A stretch of 64,000 bases of DNA from Sthenelais limicola (GCA_942159475.1 OW804094.1:55610966-55674965); one strand, 5' to 3'. Positions 14,701 through 23,843 are shown, numbered from the stretch's first letter. Translations and numbers: made by a program. The notes: generated by a model from the sequence alone, not told the origin.

Positions 14701-17700
14701 GCAGTACGCTGCCTAATTTCATGGCTGCCTAAATTCTGTGTGTAAATACTACGTGTTCTGGCATGAAATTAAGCAGTCAATGAAATGTGAAGTTATATGC
14801 CCAAGCTGCTTAATTTTATGGCTGCAATATTTCTCTATTATCTATTATCATACAGAATAACATTTGCCCAGCAACAGGTGTTCTATTAGATTAGGCAGCC
14901 ATGAAAATAGGCAGTTTTCTGCATAATTTCCTAGCTGCATCATTTCATAGGTTTAAAAGAATGAAATAGGCAGCTTATTAAATCAGGCAGTGCGCTGCCT
15001 AATTTCATGGCTGCCTAAATTCTGTGTGTTCTGTGTGTAAATACTACGTGTTCTGGCATGAAGTTAAGCAGTCAATGAAATGTGAAGTTATATGCCCAAG
15101 CTGCTTAATTTTATGGCTGCAATATTTCATGCTTTACCATGAAATATTGCAGCACATGAAATTAGGAAGCTTGGGATTACCAATGATTGTAAACCAAAGT
15201 GCGATTGTAAACAAAAGCTGCTTAATTTCACAGCTGCAATATATCATGCATTCTGCCATGAAATTTTCCAGCTCATGCAGTTATGCAGCGTACATATCGC
15301 TACCAAGGATTTTGAACAAAGCTGTACCCTCTCCCTCCCCTCTTCTTCACTCTCCCTCTCCCCCTCCCCCTCTGCTTCCCTCTCCCTCCCTACCTCTCCT
15401 TCTTTACCCTTTCCCTCCCCCTCTCCCTCCCCTCTCCTCTCTCCCACTCTCTCCTTCTCCCTGTCCCCCTCCCCTCTCCCCTCCCCCCTTCTTCTCTCTG
15501 TCTCATGTGATCGGTCATGTGCTCCTTACTTCTGACATTTGTCCATAGAACATGCTATAAACAGAGTGTGGATATCCCGATCAAATAGAGCTTCAAATTC
15601 ACAAACCCCATATATTCCGGCGTCGGCGGAACTGTACAAAGCAGAAAAACGGTTGGAAAAATCACAGATTCCGAGAACATCTGTGACAAAAAAATCGGTG
15701 ATTGCTTTTATAAAAAAGATATAGATATATTTAAATCTAACGACATGTCCCTGCTTATGAACTCGAAGTAATAAAGCTCCAAGAAGTGAAGCATGCCTTG
15801 ATTATCCAGAAGTTTCCAAATATATTGCATGCAGCATCATTTCGTCTGTATGTTTGAGTGAAAAAGTATGTTTTGAATGAACTTTGTCTAATTTTGGATT
15901 TGAAATCATTCTTTTTCTTTACCTTCATTCCAGGTACCCTGCCAGCTGTATATCCATATGGAATGATCTCATCGTGTGCGGTTATGCCACAGGCCACCTG
16001 CGTGTATTCAATGCAAGTAGTGGCAAAATGGCAATTGAAGCCACTGCACATGGGCGATGGATAACAGCTCTGGATGTAGCTGAGAATGGCTTGGTATGTT
16101 GGCATTTCTTAGGTCTTTTAAGTAAAATGTGGATCACTCGGTGTGTTAATAGTGAGTGGGTGGGTGAGTGAGAGGTTGGATTGGGTGAGTGAGTGGGTGG
16201 GTAAGTGAGTGGGTGGATGGGTAAGTGAGTGAGTGAATGAGATGTGCACATATTGAAATATTGACTGACACATTGAAATAGTGGCTTCTTTGCAGAAATT
16301 TGTAGGTTAATATTTTCACTTGTTTACTTATTAGATCAAAACATTAGATTAAAACATGTCTAGTGATGTTTTTCGAAGTATATCACAGCTGTGAACTAAT
16401 AGCCGTTTTATAATCATATAGTAGGTACCAAGATCGGACCCCTCCCCTCCTGGGCAAATGTGTGACCCCTCCCCTCCCCAACACAAGATAGCCCCATTAT
16501 GCTTATTCTTCTATATCTATCTCTGTTGGTTTCAAACGCATATTACCAGTCGGCCTTTTCTCCACATTCCAGTCCTTCAAATACCTTTCAAGGTAATGAT
16601 CGAAACCCTTCCTAGGTCTGTTTTCTCGGCTTCTATAGCTGCGTCACAAAATAGGGCCTTACTATTGCGTTGAACTTCCTATAGGGTCTCTGTTTTTATA
16701 CTATTATAGGATCGAGGTATTTCGATCGTACCACCCTCTAGGATGTAAGCTCACGTGTTGACTTTCAAACCTAAATGGTTCTAAGAACTAAAGTATGTTA
16801 AATGAAAATGCCCTAAGTATTTTTTTGTATATTGGTCGACAAAATAAGAAACACGAGTCGATATATTCGATTCATTGTTATCCAGAAATATATAATTACT
16901 AGGTATCTGCTAATCTATCTTAACGTGGGATCTCAGAAGCATGAGAAGTCGTTGACATTCTTTTTGGTTTTTGGTTTTGGTTTTTGGATTTAAGTATCGG
17001 TGCCTATACTATAGGTTGATGTTGTCATGTTGACCCATTATCAAACTAAAATCCTTACATATACCTCTGTTTTGTGTTCCCTTGGTAATATAGGTGTTGC
17101 CAAATTGTGTCTCGGATTTACAAAAACCCAACCATGCTCTTTACATATGGGTGACATAATATTTTCCAAGTGTTACTATCAGGTTGCATATCGTTATGTG
17201 TAAATTAAATTTGGAAGAGAACGTAACTTATTTTCTGGGAAATAATTGTTTCCTACTGTTTAAAAGGTTTGATGCCCATGTAAAGATAGGAAAAGGCAGA
17301 AACGTTTCTTGTTTCTTTTGTAAGAGACCAAAATACATCTTTTACCCGTTTCATCCCTATATTACTTGCATAGATGAAAAGTCCGTTTGAAACTTGATTT
17401 AAAGAATATAATGTAATTGTTAAGAACTCACATGGTTTAGCATTTTATGGTAATGATTTCGTTTAGTTCCTCTTTATTTTACCGTGTATATATTTCATAA
17501 TAAAAAAATAGTGGAGTAATTAGCAATTTTAAAAAGTGATTCCTAAGTCATTTCACTTCCCAAACAGGCTTCCCAGATGAAATTGTTTAGTAATTCTGAA
17601 ACTGGATACTGTAATCGTTAAGAACATTTGATAAAAAGAGTTGTTAGGGCACCCAGGCACCCAGCGGAAGGCCTACCTAGACTCATGTCTATTTAGAATG

Positions 17701-19594
17701 TTGGATTACCTTTACTGTATATACCATCTGTTGCAATAAAAGAATTCTTGAATTGAATTGAATTGAAAAAGAGTTGTTGGCGCTCCACTGAAACTGAAAA
17801 AGTTTGCTTATGTCACGCCAGCCGTAAAAATGACTTTTCATTTAAAGTATTATTCTGTAGAATTGATACCTTTACAACCTACGATATTTTTTCATAATTA
17901 TCTTCGTATTGCAAAAGACGTGGGCTTGGTCTGGATTCTCACTAATAGGAACACGTTCTTTAAAAGAGGAAAGATATCAAATGATGCATTCATGAACATT
18001 GTAATATGGGAGATTATTTCTAATGGCTTCTGTGGGTAGTCTTTATCAAAATTGTATCTTAAAACCCAACTCTTGACTCTTGAACTGAATCTTGAATGTG
18101 ACTTTTAATGGTGTTTTTTTGCGGGGGTAGTGTTGTGTACTTCTTCCATTTCCATATATAGATAAAATTAAAAGTTTGTATTGCCAAGTGAACGAGAAAG
18201 TCACGTGTTAGGACGTTGAGTGAGATGTGGCTCTTTCTCCCCCCACGCTTTATTCTGTTGCTTTTAAGATTTTTAATCTATGACAATACAGGCTCTACAT
18301 GTTTTAGCCTCCCTAGGAATGCCGTCATGTTGATTTCCTTGTTGCCCTCTCTTCTATGCTGAAGCCTACTAATACATATCGGCCACTTTTCGTTTCGTTT
18401 TCTGGAGCCTCCACTCCTAGTTTATTCAACATACATGCCCACTAATTTGTTGCAACAAATATCCATACAGAAACAGTTTCCAGAGAATGTGGCAACACAT
18501 CCGACACTCCTCCACTTGCGTTTTCATTGCAAACATGAAATGAACTGATGGTGGGCAATAACAAAATTTGTCGGCGCCGTTTTCCTCTCTAGTGGAGTTC
18601 CGCTATAATGATTTATTTTCCTCAAATTTTAATCTTAAATTGATTTTTAACTCCTGCTTGAATCTATTAAAATTCGGTTGGGTTTTAAGATACAATTTTG
18701 ATTTGTAAACAAAATATCTGGCCAGCAAAAATACAAAATTTAGAATTTCTTTGTCTTCTTCCACTCCTGCAAACTCATATAAATATTCATATTCATCAGC
18801 CCTGTCAATGTTTATATTTACGTTATCTTCCAACCATTTATCAAGAGAAATGCTGAAAAGATATCCTATGAAGTTCTGGCTTTAACGCTATATAAATTGC
18901 TCTATTCAACACAAATTTAATTTGGGCGATTGGGAACGGATAGGTCCTGAACATGCGGAAACACAAGTAGTTTGAATATAACATCGATTCTCTATTGCTA
19001 TTCAGATTGTCAGTGCTAGTGAAGATTCCTATGTGCGAGTGTGGCAGTTGAGGGCTGGTCCAAATCCCGACGTAAGTTTAAACATAGAGTTTAGGTCTAC
19101 TTTGTTCAAAGCATGTATATTAACTAGGCACACTCTGATATATCCCTGTTAATGAGAGCATGCTGTAGCGATAACTGCAAAGTTTACTAGCTGATAGATC
19201 TGGTAAGATCTGCATGTCTAAGGTATTATTACCAAATTCATATGAATATTTTAACAAATAAAAAATAACTTTCTTCGCGACTGCTGCAGTGACTATAAAA
19301 ACGATAGCAATTAGTGTCCATGGTATACAGTTGATATTCTTATCTATTTTATCGAACCTTCTTTCCATGTTCATTGTTTGATATCACATTCTATCGGTTA
19401 GGAAAAAGTGTTTTTGACAAAGGAAGATTTCTTATTTTGATTTCTTTATTTTGTGTTGATAGTTGGAGCATATCTTCAGTGAGTGTGTTACTGACCTTCA
19501 ACTACAGGGTGCACAGTTTACCGATCCCGAGGGTAAATCATTTGCAGTTACAGGATACGACAGCACAGAGTTGATGTTTTTCTCTCAAAACTAG
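2680..19594 (+). CDS. WDR54: WD repeat-containing protein 54 (C-terminal exons)
   Basis: Six exons at 2680-2736, 2975-3052, 12858-12990, 15934-16093, 19006-19071 and 19463-19594. All are bounded by AG/GT and join without a phase break into about 207 codons plus TAG. They match the C-terminal two thirds of WDR54 from memory of the family. Landmarks are a GRGICGVNDDTVCVG-type blade, LVSSDDRGNIIVW, VCGYATGHLRVF, SASEDSYVRVWQL, and the diagnostic ending GKSFAVTGYDSTEL. The family is about 330 residues and forms a WD40 beta-propeller; vertebrate WDR54 has been reported as a self-associating scaffold in signalling. The first ~125 residues are not visible, so earlier exons lie upstream of 2680 or outside the window. 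Introns reach ~9.8 kb and are full of repeats. The exons look intact, with no frameshift or stop. Confidence 0.9.
2975..3052 (+). CDS. WDR54: WDR54 exon
   Basis: TTTAG acceptor and GTAATA donor. Encodes THDGSILVFNIPSRGSNITL, aligning with the 'G-x-V-L-V-F-D-I-P' strand of vertebrate WDR54. It ends in phase 1 and continues at 12858 across a 9.8-kb intron. Confidence 0.9.
3405..3515 (+). repeat. Dispersed repeat family R4, copy 1
   Basis: About 110 bp with landmarks GTGACCATTCCG, TCCGGAAGTGG, GCAAATGGGAT and GAAATGGATAGCG. A diverged copy in the same orientation lies at 10,205-10,312. Both lie in the same WDR54 intron. No coding content is conserved between the copies. Confidence 0.6.
4339..4740 (+). 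pseudogene. Ty3/Gypsy integrase C-terminal fragment
   Basis: The + strand reads GCTPYSVLFGTELCTPADLIP, matching the 'TPY-x-L-M-F-G-R-E-x-R-x-P-x-D-L' block that follows the catalytic core of Ty3/Gypsy integrases. It then shifts frame to VVAGQELAEVIEKGL and NWEVRIVNRRGRPPKPSGG followed by TAG, a basic tail typical of the end of a pol gene. There are several stops and frameshifts, so it is dead. It lies about 480 bp upstream of an LTR in the same orientation, the order expected at the 3' end of an element. Confidence 0.6.
5222..5344 (+). repeat. Short Gypsy LTR (123 bp), old copy
   Basis: Starts TGTGTAGATATC and ends AGCACA, immediately followed by a primer-binding site. Its first ~40 bases resemble the 140-bp LTR of the intact Gypsy element at 43,154-47,743 (both have TAGATATC, ACAGTGC, GCCACCT and TGGCAAG), so both belong to one short-LTR lineage. 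An AATAAA lies at about 5,279. Confidence 0.65.
5345..5357 (+). promoter_or_regulatory. Primer-binding site of the old Gypsy LTR
   Basis: TGGTACCAGGAGT abuts the LTR. It matches the complement of a tRNA-Leu 3' end (…CTCCTGGTACCA), so minus-strand synthesis was probably primed by tRNA-Leu. The intact Gypsy element shares the first nine bases. Confidence 0.6.
5376..5546 (+). pseudogene. Ty3/Gypsy gag N-terminal fragment
   Basis: Opens MDGVKPPEPFVFTGGNVSER and continues through WKGFKEHFEMYAEA. The intact element's gag starts MEGIRPPDRMDFLTGNVAER and WIIWKEDFQWYADT, so the two are clearly homologous. After about 57 codons the similarity stops and no rest of gag or pol follows. It sits just downstream of LTR and PBS in the canonical position. 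Confidence 0.7.
6304..8768. mobile_element. Non-autonomous TIR element with TTAA target site (~2.46 kb)
   Basis: TTAA (6304-6307) followed by AGGTCAAGTGTAA is mirrored by TTACACTTGACCT followed by TTAA (8765-8768), giving 13-bp terminal inverted repeats and a TTAA duplication. Subterminal DNA is also inverted: CTGTGACGTCATCCATG near 6,500 against the complement of CATTGATGACGTCACAGG near 8,560. TTAA targets are used by piggyBac and Kolobok transposons; the ends suggest a Kolobok-like MITE, but no transposase is present. The interior holds unrelated repeats, including CCCCTTTT/AAAACGCTGAC units (8,075-8,240), so it has been enlarged by nesting. Confidence 0.65.
9333..9564. mobile_element. Small MITE with CAGGG ends (hAT-like)
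   Basis: CAGGGTAGGGAA at the left end is mirrored by TTCCCTACCCTG at the right. Both sides are flanked by TATAAT (9327-9332 and 9565-9570). Terminal CAGGG is typical of hAT transposons, which usually give 8-bp duplications; only 6 bp can be seen here. The 232-bp interior is a set of GGGATT/CAGGATT-rich half-repeats with no coding. Confidence 0.6.
10205..10312 (+). repeat. Dispersed repeat family R4, copy 2
   Basis: Homologue of 3,405-3,515 in the same orientation (GACCATTCCGATCCCTTGTT, GCCGGAAGTCACG, GCAAATGGGATTCG, AAATGGATAGCG). Small indels separate the copies. Confidence 0.6.
11590..11912 (+). repeat. Dispersed repeat family R1, copy 1
   Basis: About 320 bp that reappears inverted at 21,961-22,250. 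Shared landmarks: GAAAGACC, GTTGTATTGGAAGTAA, GGCCTGGAGACATTGTTT, ATTGGAAGTCGGGAA, TTTCACACGATCGAAC and TCTAGATAAAG. A 148-codon frame (11438-11884) crosses it, but its first half lies outside the repeat and the frame is not kept in the other copy, so I do not call a gene. Likely a mobile-element relic of unknown class. Confidence 0.7.
12007..12325 (+). repeat. LTR relic, family L, copy 1
   Basis: A ~320-bp segment homologous, in opposite orientation, to 54,559-~54,910. Shared landmarks in order: GTTCCAACAGGGGGCGAC, TGAATCAAGCTGTAAC, GCTTTGACCT, AATAAAAC (poly-A signal), AGTGCAAACGAAT and GAACCTGCGGTTCACT. It ends in CA, and the order AATAAA then a GGTTCAC-type end resembles LTR R-U5 regions. 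No internal coding sequence flanks it, so it would be a solo LTR. The 5' boundary is uncertain. Confidence 0.45.
12541..12580 (+). repeat. Retroposon tail, AAGAAT...(TTGAA)n, copy 1
   Basis: ACAATGAAAGAATTTTTG then TTGAATTGAATTGAA. It matches the tails at 17,700-17,766 and 52,071-52,145, which share GCAATAAAAGAATnCTTG before the TTGAA repeats. This looks like the 3' end of a 5'-truncated LINE or SINE family with a pentanucleotide tail. Confidence 0.5.
12858..12990 (+). CDS. WDR54: WDR54 exon (WD40 repeat)
   Basis: CCAG acceptor and GTGAGC donor. Encodes a typical WD40 unit: GHSAAICALECEGSQLVSSD at the start, then DRGNIIVWEASGDSF. The H in the GH step, the D in SSDD and the IIVW terminus fit the WD40 pattern. 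Confidence 0.92.
13168..13382. repeat. CT microsatellite and 27-bp tandem repeat
   Basis: A pyrimidine tract with (CT)n at about 13,181-13,203 is followed ~80 bp later by about three tandem units of GTAGTGAACTATAATATAAT (13,310-13,382). Both lie in the WDR54 intron after the 12858-12990 exon. Low-complexity; no coding. Confidence 0.75.
14575..15128 (+). repeat. 267-bp tandem duplication rich in a GGCTGC/TTTCAT motif
   Basis: Unit 1 begins CTATTATCATACAGAATAAC at 14575 and unit 2 begins with the same 20 bases at 14842. The copies stay collinear to about 15,128, with one extra segment (AAAATAGGCAGTTTTCTGC) in unit 2. Within each unit a short motif, AATTTCATGGCTGCnTAA, recurs several times in both orientations. 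The motif goes on past unit 2 to about 15,290. No open frame follows the periodicity. Confidence 0.85.
15326..15505. repeat. Pyrimidine-rich tract
   Basis: Dense CTCCCTCCCC-type DNA in the WDR54 intron. It sits just before repeat R3 copy 1; the larger tract at 22,787-23,262 has the same partner. Confidence 0.85.
15545..15700 (+). repeat. Dispersed repeat family R3, copy 1
   Basis: Homologous to 23,297-23,480 in the same orientation. Shared landmarks: AGAGTGTGGATATCC / AGAATGTGGATATCC, GCTTCAAA, GGAACTGTACAAAGCAGAAA and TCACAGATTCCGAGAACAT. Both copies directly follow a long pyrimidine tract, so the tract and R3 may be one mobile or duplicated unit. Confidence 0.65.
15934..16093 (+). CDS. WDR54: WDR54 exon (WD40 repeat)
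   Basis: TTCCAG acceptor and GTATGT donor. Encodes 53 complete codons including NDLIVCGYATGHLRVFNASS and AHGRWITALDVAENGL, the blade that in vertebrates reads 'IIAAGYGNGQVHLYEATTG'. Confidence 0.93.
16150..16242 (+). repeat. GTGAGTGG minisatellite
   Basis: Irregular tandem GTGAGTGGGTGG / GTAAGTGAGTGG units just inside the WDR54 intron, about 55 bp after the donor at 16094. The units resemble splice-donor sequences (GTGAGT, GTAAGT), though no effect can be inferred from sequence alone. Confidence 0.85.
17700..17766 (+). repeat. Retroposon tail, copy 2
   Basis: Includes TTTACTGTATATACCATCTG, GCAATAAAAGAATTCTTG and three TTGAA units. Closely matches the tail at 52,071-52,145 over about 60 bp. 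Confidence 0.6.
18603..18833 (-). pseudogene. LINE reverse-transcriptase C-terminal fragment (tentative)
   Basis: A 76-codon frame on the - strand reads NFVFLLARYFVYKSKLYLKT and FNRFKQELKINLRLKFEENKSL. It resembles the 'L-x-x-K-Y-F-I-Y-K-x-K...F-x-x-x-L' block near the C terminus of some L1/Tx1/RTE-type LINE proteins. It is short and flanked by nothing recognisable, and lies in the WDR54 intron upstream of the 19006 exon. Could be chance; similarity judged by eye only. Confidence 0.4.
19006..19071 (+). CDS. WDR54: WDR54 exon (WD40 repeat end)
   Basis: TTCAG acceptor and GTAAGT donor. A short exon of 22 codons encoding IVSASEDSYVRVWQLRAGP, the S-x-S-x-D...V-x-V-W signature that closes a WD40 blade. 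Confidence 0.93.
19463..19594 (+). CDS. WDR54: WDR54 terminal exon with stop
   Basis: TTGATAG acceptor. Encodes the family-specific C terminus, including ECVTDLQLQGAQFTDPEG and FAVTGYDSTELMFF, ending in TAG at 19592-19594. Human WDR54 also ends a few residues after its VTGYD motif, so the stop is where expected. The sole ATG-started open frame here (19374) is a different, spurious frame. Confidence 0.93.
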   Translation: MEHIFSECVTDLQLQGAQFTDPEGKSFAVTGYDSTELMFFSQN

Positions 19595-21960
19595 GATCTA
19601 CTCCTATATTCACCGTCACTTTTTAATATAACCTGATCGAATCCACCGTCTCGTCCTGTCTCTTTGACTTACTATGAGCACTGCGCATCTTGCCTGGAAA
19701 CCAAATCGAATTTTCCACGAATCATTGCCGCATTGGAAATGAATACATTATTTCACACACGGAGCAATATGGGTTTATTGGATATGAAGTATTCAGATGT
19801 TTGTTTAATATAGTTTGTAGACCAATCTGTTGTATCCTAAGTGAGTTCTGACATTATTATAAGATTTGGAAAATATGTTTTGATAAGGTATCCGTCCTTG
19901 GATTGCATGTGTGATGTATTTATGTTAGTGTAGAAGACGGATTAAAGCAAGAAGGGGGGGGGGGGGGGCAGGAAACGTATTATGACAAATGATGTATTCT
20001 GAATCTTAGATGGAAACGTTTTGTTGATTTTGTTAGCTTTCGATACCGTTACAAAAATTGTGATACTGCTGTACCTTTTCTCCGAATCTCAGCTGCGTCA
20101 ATTAGCAAAGTGTACTTAAATACAAAACATTAACCCACTTAATAGCCTTTATATTTGATTTGGTTCTTAATAAGTGTTGATAGATGTACCTTCGTTGTTC
20201 ATGGGATGTTGTGTACTAATCACGAGTTTATGATGTTTGTTGATTTGATCGGACGAATACGTTAAAGGTTCCTCGGATTTAAATCTAGGAAGTTCCCTTG
20301 TGGACCCTTGCGTCACCTACTACGGATATACCTTAAAAGACAGCAATGCGTATACTTTTTCTTCTTCTAATCTATTACTTGACTTTTGACGTAGAAAGAA
20401 GGGTGGGTGGATAGTCAGATTCAATCGTTGAAAGAAAAGAAATAGGCCATATGAGTACATTTCAGGACTTAATCAAAACTTCGACGTTAATGGATATTTT
20501 CAAGTGTTTATGGCGTGCAAGCGAATACATTATTGATTGACATCATTTATGTCAATGTTATGTCAATGTTTTCTGCTTTATCTTAGGAATTCACAGATGT
20601 GCATTATTATTTAGCATGTAAAATAAGGAATTATCTGAATGAAAGTCACACGTTCTACCCGTTTGGTCACAATACCCTATACAGTATAATGGAGGGTAAT
20701 CTGAATCGGCGACTTTAGATGTCAGTCGCGTGATGTCACAATTTGTTAAGGATTTAGAAAACATCAATTGAAAGATGAATCAATCACATATTTGTCACCG
20801 GCATAGTTGTATGGAAGACAAGTTAGGAAGGGTACAGACTATCTTGATAGAAGCTGCCGATCGTTTCGTTTAGGTGGTGACTTGTCAGTCCCAAACTGTA
20901 ATATATATTACCGTATATTATATCTAGTGCTTGTGTATTGCAATATAAGTATGTAATGCCATGTATCGCCCATTCCTGTGCTACATTTCACGATGCATGT
21001 GAACCTGATATAACTCAGCGAGCAATATGTGTATAATTTCTAAGGGCGACCATCTGATAAGCCCTTTTCACCACCCAGTGATACAAACCTTGTCCAGGGG
21101 GAAACCCGTCCAGGGAATCAAGTGATTCACCATTGCATGATGCTCCGTCCACCAACCTGGCAGATGAAAGAAAAAGATCATGAATGCGTTTTGTCGGTAG
21201 ATGTAGTTATACATAGTTATAAGGATTATATATTGTTATGAGAGTTTGACTGAAGGACATTTCGGAAATTGGGATATTTTGGGCTTGTCTCTGACATCCC
21301 CATGATCTGTCCAATTTCTAGCATAGTAGATAAAATGTTCTATAATTCATAATGGAATATTGATTGACGAGAGGAATTCAAAATTGTGAAAAAAAGTTCG
21401 TATATTATAGATAATCTTATCCGTCCATGTCATTTATATCATATAATATATTCATATCAGATAATTCCCTAATGTCTGAATGTTGATCACATATTAGTGT
21501 AAAGAATATTGTTCATTGTTGATTAATTATCACATTCCAAACCTCGACTTGAGGTATTTTAGCTTGCGATGTTGCTATAGACCCAAATCAGAATTAAGGG
21601 TACGGAAATTGTTTACCCACCCATGTTTAAAAACTAAAATGGGAAATCGTTGTCACTGGAGATTTTCCATTGAAAATCGCAAAGATATCGGAAATATCCC
21701 CTTTTTGGTAATCTATGTTATATACTATATCTCTATATAGCGAATGTGCTATTTACATGTGGTGGGATCAGATTATTTTGTTACAAAATTTAATGAATGT
21801 CAAATTACAGTTTGTCTTGTGAATAAAGCTAAACCTGAAACCTTGATATTTGTTCTTTTATCCGTCCTTCGGACGGTTGATAACAGGTAGGTTCTCTATG
21901 AAAGGTAGGCGAGGAGGTGTCAATAATGGCATATAAAATATGCCTCAGGCATTAACTTAC
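19595..21960. other. Intergenic DNA after WDR54, nothing recognised
   Basis: AT-rich sequence with no open frame that looks coding. A G-run sits at about 19,950-19,967. The WDR54 3' UTR must begin here, but I see no clear AATAAA close to the stop. An AATAAA-like element appears near 21,823. Confidence 0.5.
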
Positions 21961-22250
21961 GATTTTAGCCACGCCCCCTTTATCTAGAACTACCAACTAA
22001 TAACTGGACTCTCGTTCGATCGTGTGAAACTGCTACTTCCCGACTTCCAATCGCCTGAAACAATGTCTCCAGGCCCAGGGAAAACCCATAGACTGAGATT
22101 ACTTCCAATACAACATGGTCTTTCAGGTATCAGAACTGCGTAATAAGCGATTACCTGAGCCCTATTTACCACAGCTTGGAGCGAGATTTTCCCGTACAAA
22201 TCCATGCCAAGCGAACGAGGCACCCTTGGGAATACTCGGGAACACTTGTT
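21961..22250 (-). repeat. Dispersed repeat family R1, copy 2 (inverted)
   Basis: Reverse complement of 11,590-11,912 with perhaps a fifth of positions changed. The best-kept block is the complement of TTTCACACGATCGAAC...TCTAGATAAAG. The two copies face each other about 10 kb apart. Confidence 0.7.
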
Positions 22251-22586
22251 TTTTTTTTACAGAGATAGCAAATGGACCAATCACATGAAGCGTTACATCA
22301 GCCTCAGGCCACAGTGCTTAGCCAATGGAAACGCAGCTTGCAAACGTGTAGTTCTCTGGTTAAGGTGCAAGAGCATCGCAGTATTTCGGTGATGGTTTGC
22401 ACATGATGCGTCGGGAGATGGGAGGAGAGGGAAGCAGATAGGGTGTTGACAGTGTCAATCTACAAAAAGAATCCATATTTATGAAATTAAATAGCCTAAG
22501 ACTTCCATTCATTCCCATCACGTTATGACGATAGACCTACTCTGGTGCCATTCACCTCTGGATTCCTTAACACAGGGGAGAGGATT

Positions 22587-22766
22587 AAATCTAAGACAGG
22601 AGGAACTTTCCCCAAAATTGGGTTGAGGGAGCCGACCCAACCCCATGGCCCAGCTGTTTTTTTTCATGAGGATGTTAACTGATGAATAGGGACTAATGGT
22701 ATTCCTTCTTCCCCACATCGACATCACAGAGAAATCACCGTTGTTTAATTATCCTGTCATTAACTA
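22587..22766 (+). repeat. Dispersed repeat family R2, copy 2
   Basis: Homologue of 1,329-1,510 (ACAGGAGGAACTTTCC, CCATGGCCCAGCTGTT, TTAATTATCCTGTCATTAAC). It runs almost directly into a long pyrimidine tract, which in turn runs into R3 copy 2. Confidence 0.6.
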
Positions 22767-22786
22767 TAGCTATAAATCTTTCACCC

Positions 22787-23262
22787 TCTTCGTCTCTCAC
22801 TCACTCTCCCCTTATTCTCCCGCCCTCCCTCCCTCTTCCCCCCACTCTTCCTCTTCCTTCCCTTCCCCTTGCCTGTCCTCTCCTCTTTCACTCTCTCCAT
22901 CTCTTTTTCTCCCCCACCCTCTCCATCCCCGCTTTTCCTCTCCCCCTCCTTCCCAGACCCTCTCCCCTCCCACTCCTGTTCTTCTCCCCTCCCCTCTTTT
23001 CCTCTCTCCCCAACCCCTCTACCTCTCTTCTCTCTCCCCCTCCCCTCTCCCTCCCTCTCTACTTCTCTTTCCCTCTCTACTTCTCCCTCCCCCCTCTCAC
23101 CTTCTCTTTTTTTCCCTCCACTCCCCCTATATCATTCCCCACCCTCTCTCTGCCCTCTTCCCCTCCCCCCCCTGCTCTCCCTCCCCCACCCCCCTCTCTC
23201 TTCCTTCCCCACTTTCTCTCTTCCCCACTTGCATGTTCTCTCTCCCTCTTGTCCCAGTCTGC
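22787..23262. repeat. Long pyrimidine-rich tract (~475 bp)
   Basis: CTCCCC, TTCCCTCC and CTCTCT units with almost no purines on the + strand. Open frames of 150-200 codons here are serine/proline-rich composition artefacts in all frames and are not genes. Confidence 0.9.
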
Positions 23263-23296
23263 TCTCTGTGCCTCCCCACCTCATACTTACTCCCCA

Positions 23297-23480
23297 GGCT
23301 CTAAATAGAATGTGGATATCCTGATTCATAAAAGGCTTCAAAATCCCATTTTCACCCCAGATACCTTTACAAACCACATGTGTTGTCCTCCAGAAAGGGT
23401 CAACAGAACTGTACAGAGCAGAAAAACAGTTGGTAACATCACAGATTCCGAGAACATGTGGGACAAAGAAACCCCTCTAC
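23297..23480 (+). repeat. Dispersed repeat family R3, copy 2
   Basis: Homologue of 15,545-15,700, again just 3' of a pyrimidine tract. Has a ~30-bp segment (around TGTTGTCCTCCAGAAAGGG) not seen in copy 1. Confidence 0.6.
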
Positions 23481-23570
23481 CCTCTACATCACCACAATTC
23501 CTTTGTGTTTTCGAGTAAATCATAATCGTAGAACCTGAAATCTTGGATGTATCTCAAATCGTGCATATGT

Positions 23571-23843
23571 ATTTTGGGCTTTAGACACAATGTGCGCCGA
23601 TTACAAAATTGAGCCATGCAATTGGGGCAACTGAATAATTGGCCAGGATTTGTCAAGATATACTGGAATCGGGAGATAAAAATTCGGCTGATTCCGCTCC
23701 CGATTAGTCTGAATTCCCGGACTAGTGGGGGCCAGGCCAACACTTTCCCGATTTCAATAATGTATTCCAGGATTTGAAATGAAATCCTAGGACTAGTCGG
23801 GAGATCCAAATCGGCACTCAAATTGGCTAAGTATGTGGACCCT
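23571..23843. mobile_element. CCGATT-rich TIR element, member 1 (tentative)
   Basis: The right end reads AGTATGTGGACCCTTAA, whose complement matches the GGGGACCCACACATA ends of the neighbouring element. The left end is placed only roughly at GGGCTTTAGACACAATGTGC. The interior repeats CCCGATT, AATCGGGAG and GGATTTGAAATGAAATCC. No coding. Boundaries are weak, but the family relationship to the next two elements is clear. Confidence 0.4.

Noticed and set aside
15024..15548. 174-codon frame ending in a proline/serine run
   Set aside because: The first half is the GGCTGC tandem duplication and the second half the pyrimidine tract; both are repeats.
22696..23324. Long serine/proline-rich open frames (150-200 codons)
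   Set aside because: They arise from the C/T-only tract, are open in several frames at once and have no domain-like composition.
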